From: Gaetbulibacter saemankumensis DSM 17032
GTDB taxonomy: Bacteria > Bacteroidota > Bacteroidia > Flavobacteriales > Flavobacteriaceae
Reading direction: 5' to 3'
NCBI RefSeq assembly: GCF_000425645.1
Contig: NZ_KE384430.1
Location: 1,041,492 to 1,105,491 of the forward strand
DNA length: 64,000 nt
Below the pieces are notes generated by a model. That model searched no databases. It worked only from the letters and a program-made list of their open reading frames with translations, and was not told the DNA's origin. How positions within the stretch are numbered: the first letter of the stretch is position 1; the number at the start of each line of letters is the position of its first letter. The position numbers and the translations under genes were made by a program. Shown one piece after another: positions 30,677 through 39,326 of this stretch.

Positions 30677-32452
30677 ATGAGCCTTCAAGAAACCTTAACA
30701 AATAAAGTAAAACAAGCTGTTTTAGATTCGTATAATGTGAGTATAGAGACCTTAGAGTTTCAGGCAACACGTAAAGAGTTTGCAGGGGATATTACTGTGG
30801 TTATTTTTCCTATGTTACGTTATGTTAAGGGAAATCCGGTTCAGATTGGAGAACAAATAGGCCATTACCTTGTTGAACATGTTAATGAAGTAAAAGCTTT
30901 TAATGTAGTTAAGGGCTTTTTAAATGTTGAAATTAGTGATGGGTATTATTTGAATTTTTTCAATTCGATTAAAGATATTACTGATTATGGGTTTGTAAAG
31001 CCTAATTTGGAAGATAAAGCTATTATGGTGGAGTATTCCTCACCTAATACTAATAAACCATTACATTTAGGGCACATTCGAAATAACCTTTTAGGGTATT
31101 CGGTAGCTGAAATTTTAAAGGCATCAGGAAAGAAAGTTTACAAAACACAGATTATTAACGATCGTGGTATTCACATTTGTAAAAGTATGATTGCCTGGCA
31201 GCGTTTTGGAGAAGGAGAAACTCCTGAATCTACCGGACTAAAAGGAGATAAATTGGTTGGAAATTACTATGTAAAGTTTGATCAAGAGTATAAGAAGGAA
31301 ATTGAAAGTCTGATAGCTGAAGGTAAATCGGAAGAAGAAGCTAAAAAATCAGCTCCCATATTATTAGCCGCTCAGGATATGTTACTTAAATGGGAGGCTG
31401 GTGATTCGGAGGTAGTTGAGCTTTGGAAAACTATGAATGGTTGGGTTTATGAAGGATTCGACGAAACCTATAAGAATCTAGGGGTAGATTTCGATACGCT
31501 GTATTATGAAAGTAATACCTATTTATTAGGAAAAGAATTTGTAGCCGAAGGATTAAAATCTGGTGTTTTTGTTAAAGAAGAAGATGGTTCTGTTTGGTGT
31601 GATTTAACTGAAGAAGGTTTAGATAAGAAAATTGTGCAACGTGCCGATGGAACAGCCGTATACATGACTCAGGATATTGGCACAGCTATTCAAAGGATAA
31701 AAGATTTTCCAGATGTTGGGGGCATGGTCTATACGGTAGGTAACGAGCAGGATTATCACTTTCAAGTATTGTTCTTAATTTTAAAGAAATTAGGTTTTGA
31801 ATGGGCTGATAATTTATATCACCTAAGCTATGGTATGGTCGATTTGCCAAGTGGTAAAATGAAGAGTAGAGAAGGAACTGTTGTTGATGCCGATGATTTA
31901 ATTAATGAAATGGCTGCCACAGCTGGTGAGATTTCAGAAGAATTAGGAAAGCTTGATGGTTACAGTGAAGAAGAAAAGCAAGAACTTTATAAAACTATAG
32001 GGTTAGGAGCGCTTAAGTACTTTATTTTAAAAGTAGACCCTAAGAAACGTATTTTGTTTGATCCTAAAGAATCTATCGATTTCCAAGGAAATACGGGGCC
32101 ATTTATTCAATATACTTATGCGAGAATTCAATCGATAATAAGAAAAGCCGATTTTGATTTGTCATTGAATAAGGAAGTGACATTGCATGAAAAAGAGAAA
32201 ACGTTATTAAAACAACTGGAATTGTTCCCAGAAGTTATTCAGAATGCTGCGTCGCAACACAGTCCGGCCTTAATAGCCAATTATACATACGATCTTGTAA
32301 AAGAATTTAATTCATTTTATCAGAATGTATCCATCCTAGGAGCCGATAATCAAGATGAGAAGGTGTTTCGTGTTCAGTTATCTAAAAAGGTGGCAACCAC
32401 TATAAAAAATGCATTTAGTGTACTAGGAATTCATGTGCCTGAAAGAATGTAG
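30677..32452 (+). CDS. argS: Arginyl-tRNA synthetase
   Basis: 591 residues. The N-terminal Arg-S additional domain (~1-90) recognises the tRNA D-loop. The class-I HIGH motif is HLGH within SSPNTNKPLHLGHIRNN. The KMSKS counterpart is KMKSRE (SGKMKSREGTVVD), the usual variant in this family. The C-terminal DALR anticodon-binding domain ends with VLGIHVPERM. Complete, monocistronic. Confidence 0.98.
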   Translation: MSLQETLTNKVKQAVLDSYNVSIETLEFQATRKEFAGDITVVIFPMLRYVKGNPVQIGEQIGHYLVEHVNEVKAFNVVKGFLNVEISDGYYLNFFNSIKDITDYGFVKPNLEDKAIMVEYSSPNTNKPLHLGHIRNNLLGYSVAEILKASGKKVYKTQIINDRGIHICKSMIAWQRFGEGETPESTGLKGDKLVGNYYVKFDQEYKKEIESLIAEGKSEEEAKKSAPILLAAQDMLLKWEAGDSEVVELWKTMNGWVYEGFDETYKNLGVDFDTLYYESNTYLLGKEFVAEGLKSGVFVKEEDGSVWCDLTEEGLDKKIVQRADGTAVYMTQDIGTAIQRIKDFPDVGGMVYTVGNEQDYHFQVLFLILKKLGFEWADNLYHLSYGMVDLPSGKMKSREGTVVDADDLINEMAATAGEISEELGKLDGYSEEEKQELYKTIGLGALKYFILKVDPKKRILFDPKESIDFQGNTGPFIQYTYARIQSIIRKADFDLSLNKEVTLHEKEKTLLKQLELFPEVIQNAASQHSPALIANYTYDLVKEFNSFYQNVSILGADNQDEKVFRVQLSKKVATTIKNAFSVLGIHVPERM

Positions 32453-32470
32453 TTATAAAAAAACAGATAT

Positions 32471-32505
32471 TAAAAAGCCGTTTAAATTTTTTAAACGGCT
32501 TTTTA
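32471..32505. terminator. Bidirectional terminator between argS and the acyl-CoA-binding protein gene
   Basis: TAAAAAGCCGTTTAAA (32471-32486) pairs perfectly with TTTAAACGGCTTTTTA (32490-32505), loop of 3 nt. A-run on one side and T-run on the other; it serves the two convergent genes. Confidence 0.9.
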
Positions 32506-32525
32506 GTTGAGTTAATTATATGAAA

Positions 32526-32798
32526 TTATTTTCCGTATAGAAAATAATTGTTTACTAAATCTATATAAGCACGCTTGGCTTCGTCTTCCGAGATCCCTTT
32601 AGCCTGAAAAAGCGCATTTGTTTTAAATGCATTTATTATGGCTTTTTTACTTTTTGGCCTGCTATAATCGTTAGTTGCCTTTTTGTAATAAGCGTATAAT
32701 TTTAAAAGAATATCAGCAGGAAATGGGTCTGTGTAGGCATTTACACGATCTACCGCATCTCGAAATTCCTTTTCTAATTTATCTTCTTTACTACTCAT
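32526..32798 (-). CDS. Acyl-CoA-binding protein (ACBP family)
   Basis: 90 residues from the ATG at 32798 (MSSKEDKLEKEFRDAVDRVN). The ATG at 32822 would lie deep inside psd and extend beyond the family start. A four-helix ACBP fold is recognised by FPADILLKLYAYYKKATND and KAIINAFKTNALFQAKGISE-DEAKRAYIDLVN; the classic KWDAW is replaced by KTNALFQ. The family binds long-chain acyl-CoA esters. Last gene of a phospholipid operon, overlapping the psd 3' end by 8 nt. Confidence 0.85.
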   Translation of the reverse strand: MSSKEDKLEKEFRDAVDRVNAYTDPFPADILLKLYAYYKKATNDYSRPKSKKAIINAFKTNALFQAKGISEDEAKRAYIDLVNNYFLYGK

Positions 32799-33444
32799 TA
32801 CTTGCAATAATACTTTCTCCACCTTTAACCTTTTGGTTTAATTCCACTTTTATATTAGTATCCAGTGGTAAAAATAAATCTACTCGTGATCCAAATTTAA
32901 TAAATCCGGAATCAGAACCTTGAACGACTGTGTCATCAACTTTCGCATAGTTCACTATGCGTTTTGCTAAAGCTCCTGCTATTTGCCTGTAAAGAACTTT
33001 ACCATAGGTGTTATTTTCTACAACCACAGTTGTACGTTCGTTTTCTTCACTTGCTTTGGGGTGCCAGGCTACCAAATATTTACCAGGATGATATTTGCTG
33101 AAAATAACCTTTCCTCCAATAGGATAACGTGTAACATGTACATTTATTGGGGACATGAATACACTAACTTGAAGACGTTTTTCTTTAAAGAACTCTTTTT
33201 CAAAAACCTCTTCAATAACAACGACTTTACCATCAACGGGCGAAACGACATGGTTAGCATTTGCTTGAGTATGACGCTTAGGGTTTCTGAAAAATTGAAG
33301 TATAAGCACTAAAAATACTATTAAGATTAATAGTAAACTTATTCGTAACCAAGGGGTGGTAACAAAATAATCCACAGCTAGTGAACCTGTAATAACCAAA
33401 ATAAATGTTATAAATATAATTTTATAACCTTCTTTATGAAACAT
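32791..33444 (-). CDS. psd: Phosphatidylserine decarboxylase proenzyme
   Basis: 217 residues, the short single-helix-pair type. Membrane segments ~10-55. Core motifs: HVVSPVDGKVVVIEEV (Asp/His), VFMSPINVHVTRYPIGG and the self-cleavage site FGSRVDLFLP near residue 183, where backbone cleavage at Gly-Ser yields the pyruvoyl cofactor. It makes phosphatidylethanolamine. It overlaps cdsA by 11 nt, so coupled translation is likely. Confidence 0.95.
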   Translation of the reverse strand: MFHKEGYKIIFITFILVITGSLAVDYFVTTPWLRISLLLILIVFLVLILQFFRNPKRHTQANANHVVSPVDGKVVVIEEVFEKEFFKEKRLQVSVFMSPINVHVTRYPIGGKVIFSKYHPGKYLVAWHPKASEENERTTVVVENNTYGKVLYRQIAGALAKRIVNYAKVDDTVVQGSDSGFIKFGSRVDLFLPLDTNIKVELNQKVKGGESIIASNE

Positions 33445-34255
33445 ATTTTAAAAATCTTAAAAATAAATAAATGAAAGGGGCGGCAAAAATAATACTATCT
33501 AATCGGTCAAGCAACCCGCCGTGACCAGGCATAATTACACCACTATCTTTTACATTGGCTTCTCTTTTAAATTTAGATTCAACAAGATCTCCTAAAGTAC
33601 CAAATACACTCACAATGATGCTTAAAATAAGCCAGTTTGTAAAGTTTAAAGTTTCGGTAAAGGTAGCAATAAAATAACTAGCTACGCATGAAAAAAATAA
33701 GCCGCCTAAAAATCCTTCAACGGTTTTTTTGGGGGATATCTTTTCAAATAGCTTTTGCTTACCAAAGTTTTTCCCAACTAGATAGGCAAACGAATCGTTA
33801 CACCAAACTAAGATAAAAGTACCCAATAATATGTTAGCATTAAATTGGTCGTAATAGTCTGCAATTAATATCATAAAAATAAAGGCAGACGATAAATAAA
33901 ATGTCGTTAGTAAGAAACGTTTCGAACTAAATAACGGAATACTTTTTCTTGAAAATAAATCTTTAATAAGAAACAAATTTACAAATATGCTAATAACCAT
34001 TAGTATTTGAATAGCCTCCTGAATGCCTTTATTGCTAGGGTAATTTAATTGCCAAAAGGCAACGCCCCCATATAAAAGAGTAAAAATAATATAGGGAATA
34101 AGTGTGTTAAATTGAATCAGCTTCTTAAGTTCTCTCAAACTTAATAGTCCAAAAACAAAAAACAAGATGATTAATGGCACATGATAATTTAAGGATAAAA
34201 TTAGCATAGAGACATATAGTATCCCGGAAAGTGATCTAACAAGTGTTTCTTTCAT
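33434..34255 (-). CDS. cdsA: Phosphatidate cytidylyltransferase
   Basis: 273 residues with about eight membrane helices. The family signature is complete: SPKKTVEGFLGG, LGDLVESKFKREANVKDSG and MPGHGGLLDRLDSI. It makes CDP-diacylglycerol, the precursor of phosphatidylserine and thus upstream of Psd in the same operon. Confidence 0.97.
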   Translation of the reverse strand: MKETLVRSLSGILYVSMLILSLNYHVPLIILFFVFGLLSLRELKKLIQFNTLIPYIIFTLLYGGVAFWQLNYPSNKGIQEAIQILMVISIFVNLFLIKDLFSRKSIPLFSSKRFLLTTFYLSSAFIFMILIADYYDQFNANILLGTFILVWCNDSFAYLVGKNFGKQKLFEKISPKKTVEGFLGGLFFSCVASYFIATFTETLNFTNWLILSIIVSVFGTLGDLVESKFKREANVKDSGVIMPGHGGLLDRLDSIIFAAPFIYLFLRFLKYVS

Positions 34256-34256
34256 T

Positions 34257-34865
34257 CTATAAATCTTCTAGAAGGAGTAAATATAGGTTTTTGGCACTGC
34301 TTCCGTAACTTAAAAAGTCTTTTTCGTCACTAGACTTGAAATGTTTAATAGTTGTGATATTGGTTGGGATTTTTTGTTTGTTTTTAGCTTTTATAAGTCG
34401 TAAGCCTTCTCCAATGTTTTCTACAAGTTGGCTTGTTGTGGCAAATACAATAAAATTAATAGGTAATTCTGGTAGCTTTTTTTCAAATATTTGATTCGAT
34501 GAGATTAATAAGGAACCGTCATTAGCTATTAAATTTTCACAGGTTGTGAGAAAAAATGTAGCCTCACTTAATAATTTGGTAGTTTGTAAATTTGAATTTT
34601 TGAATTTATGCTCTAATTGTTTATCAATGAGCAGTACTTTTTTGTCTTCCCATGAATTTTCTTCTAGAATGTTTTCGAGATTCTGAAAAATTTCATTCAA
34701 ATTTTCGCAATATAAAAACTTGCCACCATTAGCTTTGAAGTTTATTGTAAACCGCTCATCTATTGGTAATTTTATTTCCGGCATGTATTTGCCTCTGTCT
34801 TCGGACTTTAGTTCTTCCTTTGAAGAATCCGTTTTAGAACCAAATAGTTTTCTAAAAAGACTCAT
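34257..34865 (-). CDS. LUD-domain (LutC/YkgG-like) protein
   Basis: 202 residues. C-terminal LUD fold: ATFFLTTCENLIANDGSLLI and FIVFATTSQLVENIGEGLRL resemble the LutC core. LutC-type proteins belong to lactate-utilisation complexes, but no lutA or lutB is adjacent. Here it is the first gene of a membrane-lipid operon, one base from cdsA. The specific role is unknown. The N-terminal 40 residues are charged and low in complexity. Confidence 0.8.
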   Translation of the reverse strand: MSLFRKLFGSKTDSSKEELKSEDRGKYMPEIKLPIDERFTINFKANGGKFLYCENLNEIFQNLENILEENSWEDKKVLLIDKQLEHKFKNSNLQTTKLLSEATFFLTTCENLIANDGSLLISSNQIFEKKLPELPINFIVFATTSQLVENIGEGLRLIKAKNKQKIPTNITTIKHFKSSDEKDFLSYGSSAKNLYLLLLEDL

Positions 34866-34902
34866 CTAAAATATTGCTATTATCACAGTTTATAGAATTT
34901 AT

Positions 34903-34910
34903 CAAATATA
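34903..34910 (-). promoter_or_regulatory. -7 element for the LUD-cdsA-psd-ACBP operon
   Basis: Minus-strand TATATTTG (CAAATATA on plus) directly abuts the ftsH terminator stem and lies 37 nt before the operon's first ATG. The -33 zone would fall in the hairpin; no TTG there. Confidence 0.45.
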
Positions 34911-34950
34911 AAAAATCTTAAATTAACGCTATCGTTAATTTAAGATTTTT
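34911..34950 (-). terminator. Terminator after ftsH
   Basis: An 18-bp perfect stem: 34911-34928 with 34933-34950, loop of 4 nt, A/T-rich ends giving a T-run on both strands. One of the strongest hairpins in the window. Confidence 0.88.
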
Positions 34951-34980
34951 ACTCAAAGCTTAGAAAAAATTAAGTCTCAG

Positions 34981-36933
34981 TTATTTTTCTGAGGTTTCCG
35001 GTGTTTGTGTGTCTTCAGAATTAAAGTTGCGTTCACCAAATATTTTTTCAAGATTATCTTTAAAAATAACCTCTTTTTCCAGAAGTACTTCAGCAAGCTC
35101 AGTTAGCTTATCTTTGTTTTCTTCCAGTAATTTTATAGCTCTTTGATATTGTGTTTCTATAATGTTAGAAATTTCTTTGTCAATTAATTCTGCCGTTTGT
35201 TCACTGTATGGTTTTGTGAAACCATATTCATTCTGTCCAGACGAATCGTAATAAGTTAAGTTACCAATTTTGTCGCTTAATCCATAAATTGTTACCATGG
35301 CTCTGGCTTGTTTGGTCACTTTTTCTAAATCACTCAACGCTCCAGTAGATATTTTGTTGAAAATAACTTTCTCGGCAGCGCGTCCACCTAGTGCAGCACA
35401 CATTTCATCCAGCATTTGTTCGGGTCTAACAATTAAACGTTCTTCTGGTAAATACCATGCAGCTCCCAAAGAGCGACCACGTGGTACAATAGTAACCTTT
35501 ACTAATGGTGCGGCGTGCTCTAACATCCAGCTAACAGTGGCATGACCTGCTTCGTGGTAAGCAACTGCTTTTTTCTCGCTTGGCGTGATAATTTTATTTT
35601 TCTTTTCCAGACCACCAATAATTCGATCTACTGCATCAAGGAAATCTTGTTTGTCTACAGATTTTTTACCATTTCTTGCCGCTATTAAAGCGGCTTCATT
35701 ACAAACATTGGCAATATCGGCTCCCGAGAATCCCGGAGTTTGTTTGGATAAGAAATCAAGATCTAAATCTTTAGATTTTTTAAGCGGGCGTAAGTGCACT
35801 TCAAAAATTTCTTTTCGCTCTCTAATGTCTGGAAGATCAACAAAAATTTGCCTATCAAAACGACCAGCACGCATTAGCGCTTTATCTAAAATATCTGCTC
35901 TGTTGGTTGCGGCTAATACGATCACGTTAGCATTTGTACCAAAACCATCCATTTCTGTTAATAATTGGTTTAAGGTATTTTCACGCTCATCATTACTTCC
36001 TGACATAGCATTTTTACCTCTGGCACGACCAATAGCATCTATCTCGTCAATAAAAATAATAGATGGTGATTTTTCTTTTGCCTGTTTAAATAGGTCACGT
36101 ACACGGGAGGCACCTACACCAACAAACATTTCTACAAAATCAGATCCTGATAATGAAAAGAACGGTACTTTGGCTTCGCCTGCAACAGCTCTTGCTAATA
36201 AGGTTTTACCAGTTCCTGGAGGTCCTACAAGCAAAGCCCCTTTCGGGATTTTTCCTCCTAGAGTGGTATATTTTTCTGGGAACTTTAAGAAATCTACAAT
36301 TTCCTGAACTTCTTCTTTGGCACCTTCTAAGCCTGCAACATCTTTAAAAGTTGTTTTAACCTCGGTGTTTTGGTCGAATAATTTGGCTTTCGATTTTCCA
36401 ATGTTGAAAATTTGGCCGCCAGCACCACCGCCAGCACCACCAGACATCCGTCTCATGATAAAAATCCAAACTGCAATAAGTAAAATAAAAGGTAAAATTC
36501 CCATTAGCAGATTGGTCCAATCGTTCGTTTCAGTTTTGTAACTAACAATCGGTTGAGTATCTAATGTGTCTTTTATTTCGTTAAGTTTATTTTCAAAATT
36601 TTGAAGATCACCAAACTCAAACTTATAATTTGGTAAGTCTGTCGCCGTAGGTAGTAAAGTGGTAGGCTTAGATTTCTTATGAATATCTTTCGCTTCGGCT
36701 TCATCGGTTAAATAAACTTTTGCTACACGAGTATTTTTAATGATATCGATTTTAGCAACATCACCCTCTTCTAAAAATTTAAAAAAATCAGAAGGAGTTG
36801 TTATGTTTTCTTCTTGATATCCACCGTTACCAAATAACTGAAACCCTAAAAATAAAGCTATGAGTATACCGTAAATCCAGTACGGACTGAACTTTGGTTT
36901 GTTGTCTTTGATATTTTTCTTTTTGTTTGCCAT
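34981..36933 (-). CDS. ftsH: ATP-dependent zinc metalloprotease FtsH
   Basis: 650 residues. TM1 at ~18-36, periplasmic domain, TM2 at ~143-160, a Gly-rich linker (GGAGGGAGGQ). The AAA+ domain has Walker A GPPGTGKT, Walker B IIFIDEID and the second region of homology ALMRAGRFDRQIF. The M41 protease site is HEAGHATVSW, with a third metal Asp in ALSDLEKVT. It degrades membrane and short-lived cytosolic proteins. Co-transcribed with rsfS (7 nt apart). Confidence 0.98.
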   Translation of the reverse strand: MANKKKNIKDNKPKFSPYWIYGILIALFLGFQLFGNGGYQEENITTPSDFFKFLEEGDVAKIDIIKNTRVAKVYLTDEAEAKDIHKKSKPTTLLPTATDLPNYKFEFGDLQNFENKLNEIKDTLDTQPIVSYKTETNDWTNLLMGILPFILLIAVWIFIMRRMSGGAGGGAGGQIFNIGKSKAKLFDQNTEVKTTFKDVAGLEGAKEEVQEIVDFLKFPEKYTTLGGKIPKGALLVGPPGTGKTLLARAVAGEAKVPFFSLSGSDFVEMFVGVGASRVRDLFKQAKEKSPSIIFIDEIDAIGRARGKNAMSGSNDERENTLNQLLTEMDGFGTNANVIVLAATNRADILDKALMRAGRFDRQIFVDLPDIRERKEIFEVHLRPLKKSKDLDLDFLSKQTPGFSGADIANVCNEAALIAARNGKKSVDKQDFLDAVDRIIGGLEKKNKIITPSEKKAVAYHEAGHATVSWMLEHAAPLVKVTIVPRGRSLGAAWYLPEERLIVRPEQMLDEMCAALGGRAAEKVIFNKISTGALSDLEKVTKQARAMVTIYGLSDKIGNLTYYDSSGQNEYGFTKPYSEQTAELIDKEISNIIETQYQRAIKLLEENKDKLTELAEVLLEKEVIFKDNLEKIFGERNFNSEDTQTPETSEK

Positions 36934-36940
36934 TCTTTAT

Positions 36941-37312
36941 TTAGTAACTCGTTTCTATTAGTGTTGTTTTTGCATCTCCCCAAAGGCTTTCAATATCGTA
37001 ATATTGTCTTATTTGCTTTTGGAATACATGTACTACAACATTAACATAATCTATTAATACCCATTCGGCATTATCTTCACCTTCTACATGCCAAGGGTGG
37101 TCTTTAAGTTCTTTGCTTACCTTTTTTTGAACAGAATTAACGATTGCGTTAACTTGTGTGTTTGAAGTACCTTCACAAATTATGAAGTAGTCGCAAACCG
37201 TGTTTTCAATTTCTCTTAAATCCAGGATACTGATTTCTTGTCCTTTAACATCTTCTATACCAGCAATAATAACGGATATTAATTGGTCTGCGCTTATATC
37301 TTTTTTCCCCAT
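36941..37312 (-). CDS. rsfS: Ribosomal silencing factor RsfS
   Basis: 123 residues, RsfS/Iojap/DUF143 family: ILDLREIENTVCDYFIICEG, STSNTQV-type SNTQVNAIVNSV, and HVEGEDNAEWVLIDYVNVVVHVF. It binds L14 and blocks 30S-50S joining in starvation. Divergent from birA; upstream partner of ftsH. Confidence 0.96.
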   Translation of the reverse strand: MGKKDISADQLISVIIAGIEDVKGQEISILDLREIENTVCDYFIICEGTSNTQVNAIVNSVQKKVSKELKDHPWHVEGEDNAEWVLIDYVNVVVHVFQKQIRQYYDIESLWGDAKTTLIETSY

Positions 37313-37331
37313 TAAATTTGTTTAATTTTTG

Positions 37332-37339
37332 CAAAGTTA
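37332..37339 (-). promoter_or_regulatory. -7 element for rsfS-ftsH
   Basis: Minus-strand TAACTTTG (CAAAGTTA on plus), exact TAnnTTTG, 19 nt before the rsfS ATG. No clear -33 TTG. Confidence 0.45.
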
Positions 37340-37405
37340 TTATTTTTTTAGTTCTTTACCCTTTAAAATTTTGATAAGATTTCTCCGATACATAATAACT
37401 GCTAA

Positions 37406-38137
37406 ATGAGTATAATCAAACTTAATGCCATCGATTCTACAAATAGTTATTTAAGAAAACTTTGTGCCGAAACGAGACTTGAAGATTTTACTGCGGTGAT
37501 TACCAATAATCAAACTCACGGTAAGGGACAAATGGGAGCTGTCTGGCGTGCCGAATCTTCGAAAAACCTTACGTTTAGTATATATAAAGACTTTGCAAGT
37601 GCTGAAATAGAGTATCCTTTTTATATTAGTATTGTCACCTCTTTATCCATAATTAAGACTTTGGAGTCTCTTACTATACCTAAATTAAATATAAAATGGC
37701 CAAACGACATTTTGGCAGGCAACAAAAAGATTTGTGGTATTTTAATTGAAAATGTTTATAAACATGGCAGAATAACAAAATCTATTATTGGAATTGGTTT
37801 AAATGTAAACCAGACAGATTTTGAAAATTTACCAAAAGCCTCGTCTTTAAAGTTGATTTCAGGTAAGTCTTATGATATTGATGAAATAGCTCAATCAATT
37901 ATCAGTAATTTAAAGTATTATGTTGGATTGCTTTCTGGAGGAAAATTCTTAGAGTTAAAAGAAGCTTATGAGTCGTACTTATTCAGAAAAAATAAACCTT
38001 CAACATTTAAAGATGCAGAAGGTTTTATGTTTGCTGGTATTATCCAGAATGTTTCAGAAAGTGGGTGTCTTCAGGTGTTATTAGAAGACGAGTTATTAAA
38101 AGAATTCGATTTAAAATCGATAACACTTTTGTATTAG
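37406..38137 (+). CDS. birA: Biotin--[acetyl-CoA-carboxylase] ligase
   Basis: 243 residues. Ligase core only, without the N-terminal HTH of E. coli BirA, so it is a class-I non-regulatory form. Motifs: DSTNSYLRKL, GKGQMGAVWRAES (biotinyl-AMP loop) and NIKWPNDILAGNKKICGILIE. The C-terminal SH3-like cap is short. Its 3' end overlaps the convergent SRPBCC gene by 4 nt. Confidence 0.95.
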   Translation: MSIIKLNAIDSTNSYLRKLCAETRLEDFTAVITNNQTHGKGQMGAVWRAESSKNLTFSIYKDFASAEIEYPFYISIVTSLSIIKTLESLTIPKLNIKWPNDILAGNKKICGILIENVYKHGRITKSIIGIGLNVNQTDFENLPKASSLKLISGKSYDIDEIAQSIISNLKYYVGLLSGGKFLELKEAYESYLFRKNKPSTFKDAEGFMFAGIIQNVSESGCLQVLLEDELLKEFDLKSITLLY

Positions 38138-38529
38138 ATAGCCTTTGGAATACTGGTAACTAAAGTTTCGATAAATTTTTTAATCGGCCCTTTAATCATC
38201 ATCGCCATCATAGGGTTGAAATCTCCGCTAAATTCAAGTTGAACTTCACTGGAATTGTCTCCATTATCTGTAATATTACCAACTAATGAGAAATCTATTT
38301 TTCCACCAGCGGCACCTAGAACGATTTTATTTGGGGCGATAACTTCCTTTTTCTTTAAGGTGATTTCTGGCATGCCAGCTAACGCAAATAAAAAGGTATC
38401 TTCATCTATTAACTGAAACTTACTAATGTTTTCGGGCATTAAGGCTTCAAAGTTTTTTACTTGGCTTAAAAAACTGAAGATATCTTCAGGCGACTTACCC
38501 ACGGTAACTTTTGGGGATTCTAAATTCAT
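38134..38529 (-). CDS. SRPBCC (START-like) family protein
   Basis: 131 residues. The helix-grip fold is suggested by SPEDIFSFLSQVKNFEALMP at the start, central strands (LAGMPEITLKKKEVIAPNK) and a long C-terminal helix ending in FIETLVTSIPKA. The superfamily binds hydrophobic ligands; function here is unknown. It follows pyrE by 24 nt and is probably in the same transcript. Confidence 0.75.
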   Translation of the reverse strand: MNLESPKVTVGKSPEDIFSFLSQVKNFEALMPENISKFQLIDEDTFLFALAGMPEITLKKKEVIAPNKIVLGAAGGKIDFSLVGNITDNGDNSSEVQLEFSGDFNPMMAMMIKGPIKKFIETLVTSIPKAI

Positions 38530-38553
38530 TGTTAAATTATTAGATGCATTAAT

Positions 38554-39198
38554 TTAAACGGCTTGCCATCCACTTGGATTCACATTCCATTCCGATAAGG
38601 TTTTTAATTCTTTTTCAGAAATGTAATTGGTTTCTAAAGCCTGTTCTAGTAAGCTTTCGTAGTTGCTTAAGGTGTTTAATGCGATCTCTTCTTTTTCGAA
38701 GTTTTCGGTAGCGACATCAAAACCATAAGTGAAAATAGCAATCATACCTTTTACTTTAATACCGGCATCTTTTAATGCTTTAACAGCATTAAGGCTGCTT
38801 TTTCCTGTACTTATTAGGTCTTCTACAACTACCACGTTCTGACCACTTTCAATAAAGCCTTCAATTTGGTTTTGTCTTCCATGACCTTTAGCATCTGGAC
38901 GCACATAAATAAAGGGAAGTCCTAGATACTCGGCTACAAGCATTCCGATTCCAATAGCCCCTGTGGCAACTCCAGCAATAGCATCGGGTTTACCATAAAG
39001 TCTTTCAATTTGTTTAGCCATCGTCTCGCGAATGTAGTTACGAATCGGCGGAAATGATAATATTATACGGTTATCGCAGTAAATTGGCGATTTCCATCCG
39101 GATGCCCATGTAAAAGGCTCTTTTGGGCTAAGTTTTATAGCGTTAACTTGTAATAAAACTTCAGCCGTTTTTCTGGCGGTATGTTTATTAAATATCAT
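38554..39198 (-). CDS. pyrE: Orotate phosphoribosyltransferase
   Basis: 214 residues from ATG 39198 (MIFNKHTARKTAEVLLQ). A Met 18 nt upstream lies in the promoter region and is not a likely start. The PRPP-binding loop is VVVVEDLISTGKSSLNAVKAL, and the flexible catalytic loop carries RPDAKGHGRQNQIEG. It converts orotate to OMP in pyrimidine synthesis. Confidence 0.96.
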   Translation of the reverse strand: MIFNKHTARKTAEVLLQVNAIKLSPKEPFTWASGWKSPIYCDNRIILSFPPIRNYIRETMAKQIERLYGKPDAIAGVATGAIGIGMLVAEYLGLPFIYVRPDAKGHGRQNQIEGFIESGQNVVVVEDLISTGKSSLNAVKALKDAGIKVKGMIAIFTYGFDVATENFEKEEIALNTLSNYESLLEQALETNYISEKELKTLSEWNVNPSGWQAV

Positions 39199-39203
39199 AA
39201 CGG

Positions 39204-39211
39204 CAAAAATA
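39204..39211 (-). promoter_or_regulatory. -7 element 5 nt before pyrE
   Basis: Minus-strand TATTTTTG (CAAAAATA on plus) ends 5 nt before the pyrE ATG, implying a transcript with almost no 5' leader. No TTG at -33. Confidence 0.45.
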
Positions 39212-39326
39212 ATCATAATTTTATGTTTTCAGTAACAGTTGCTTGTGAATAAAATATTTTTTTTCACAATTTAGAGAATGTGGTTAAAAATGATATTTTT
39301 ACCAAAAGTTAATACGAATCTAGAGT

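Noticed and set aside
35585-36307. 240-codon plus-strand frame antisense to ftsH
   Set aside because: Composition mirrors the reverse complement of FtsH motifs, with no start context, promoter or recognisable domain. A shadow frame.
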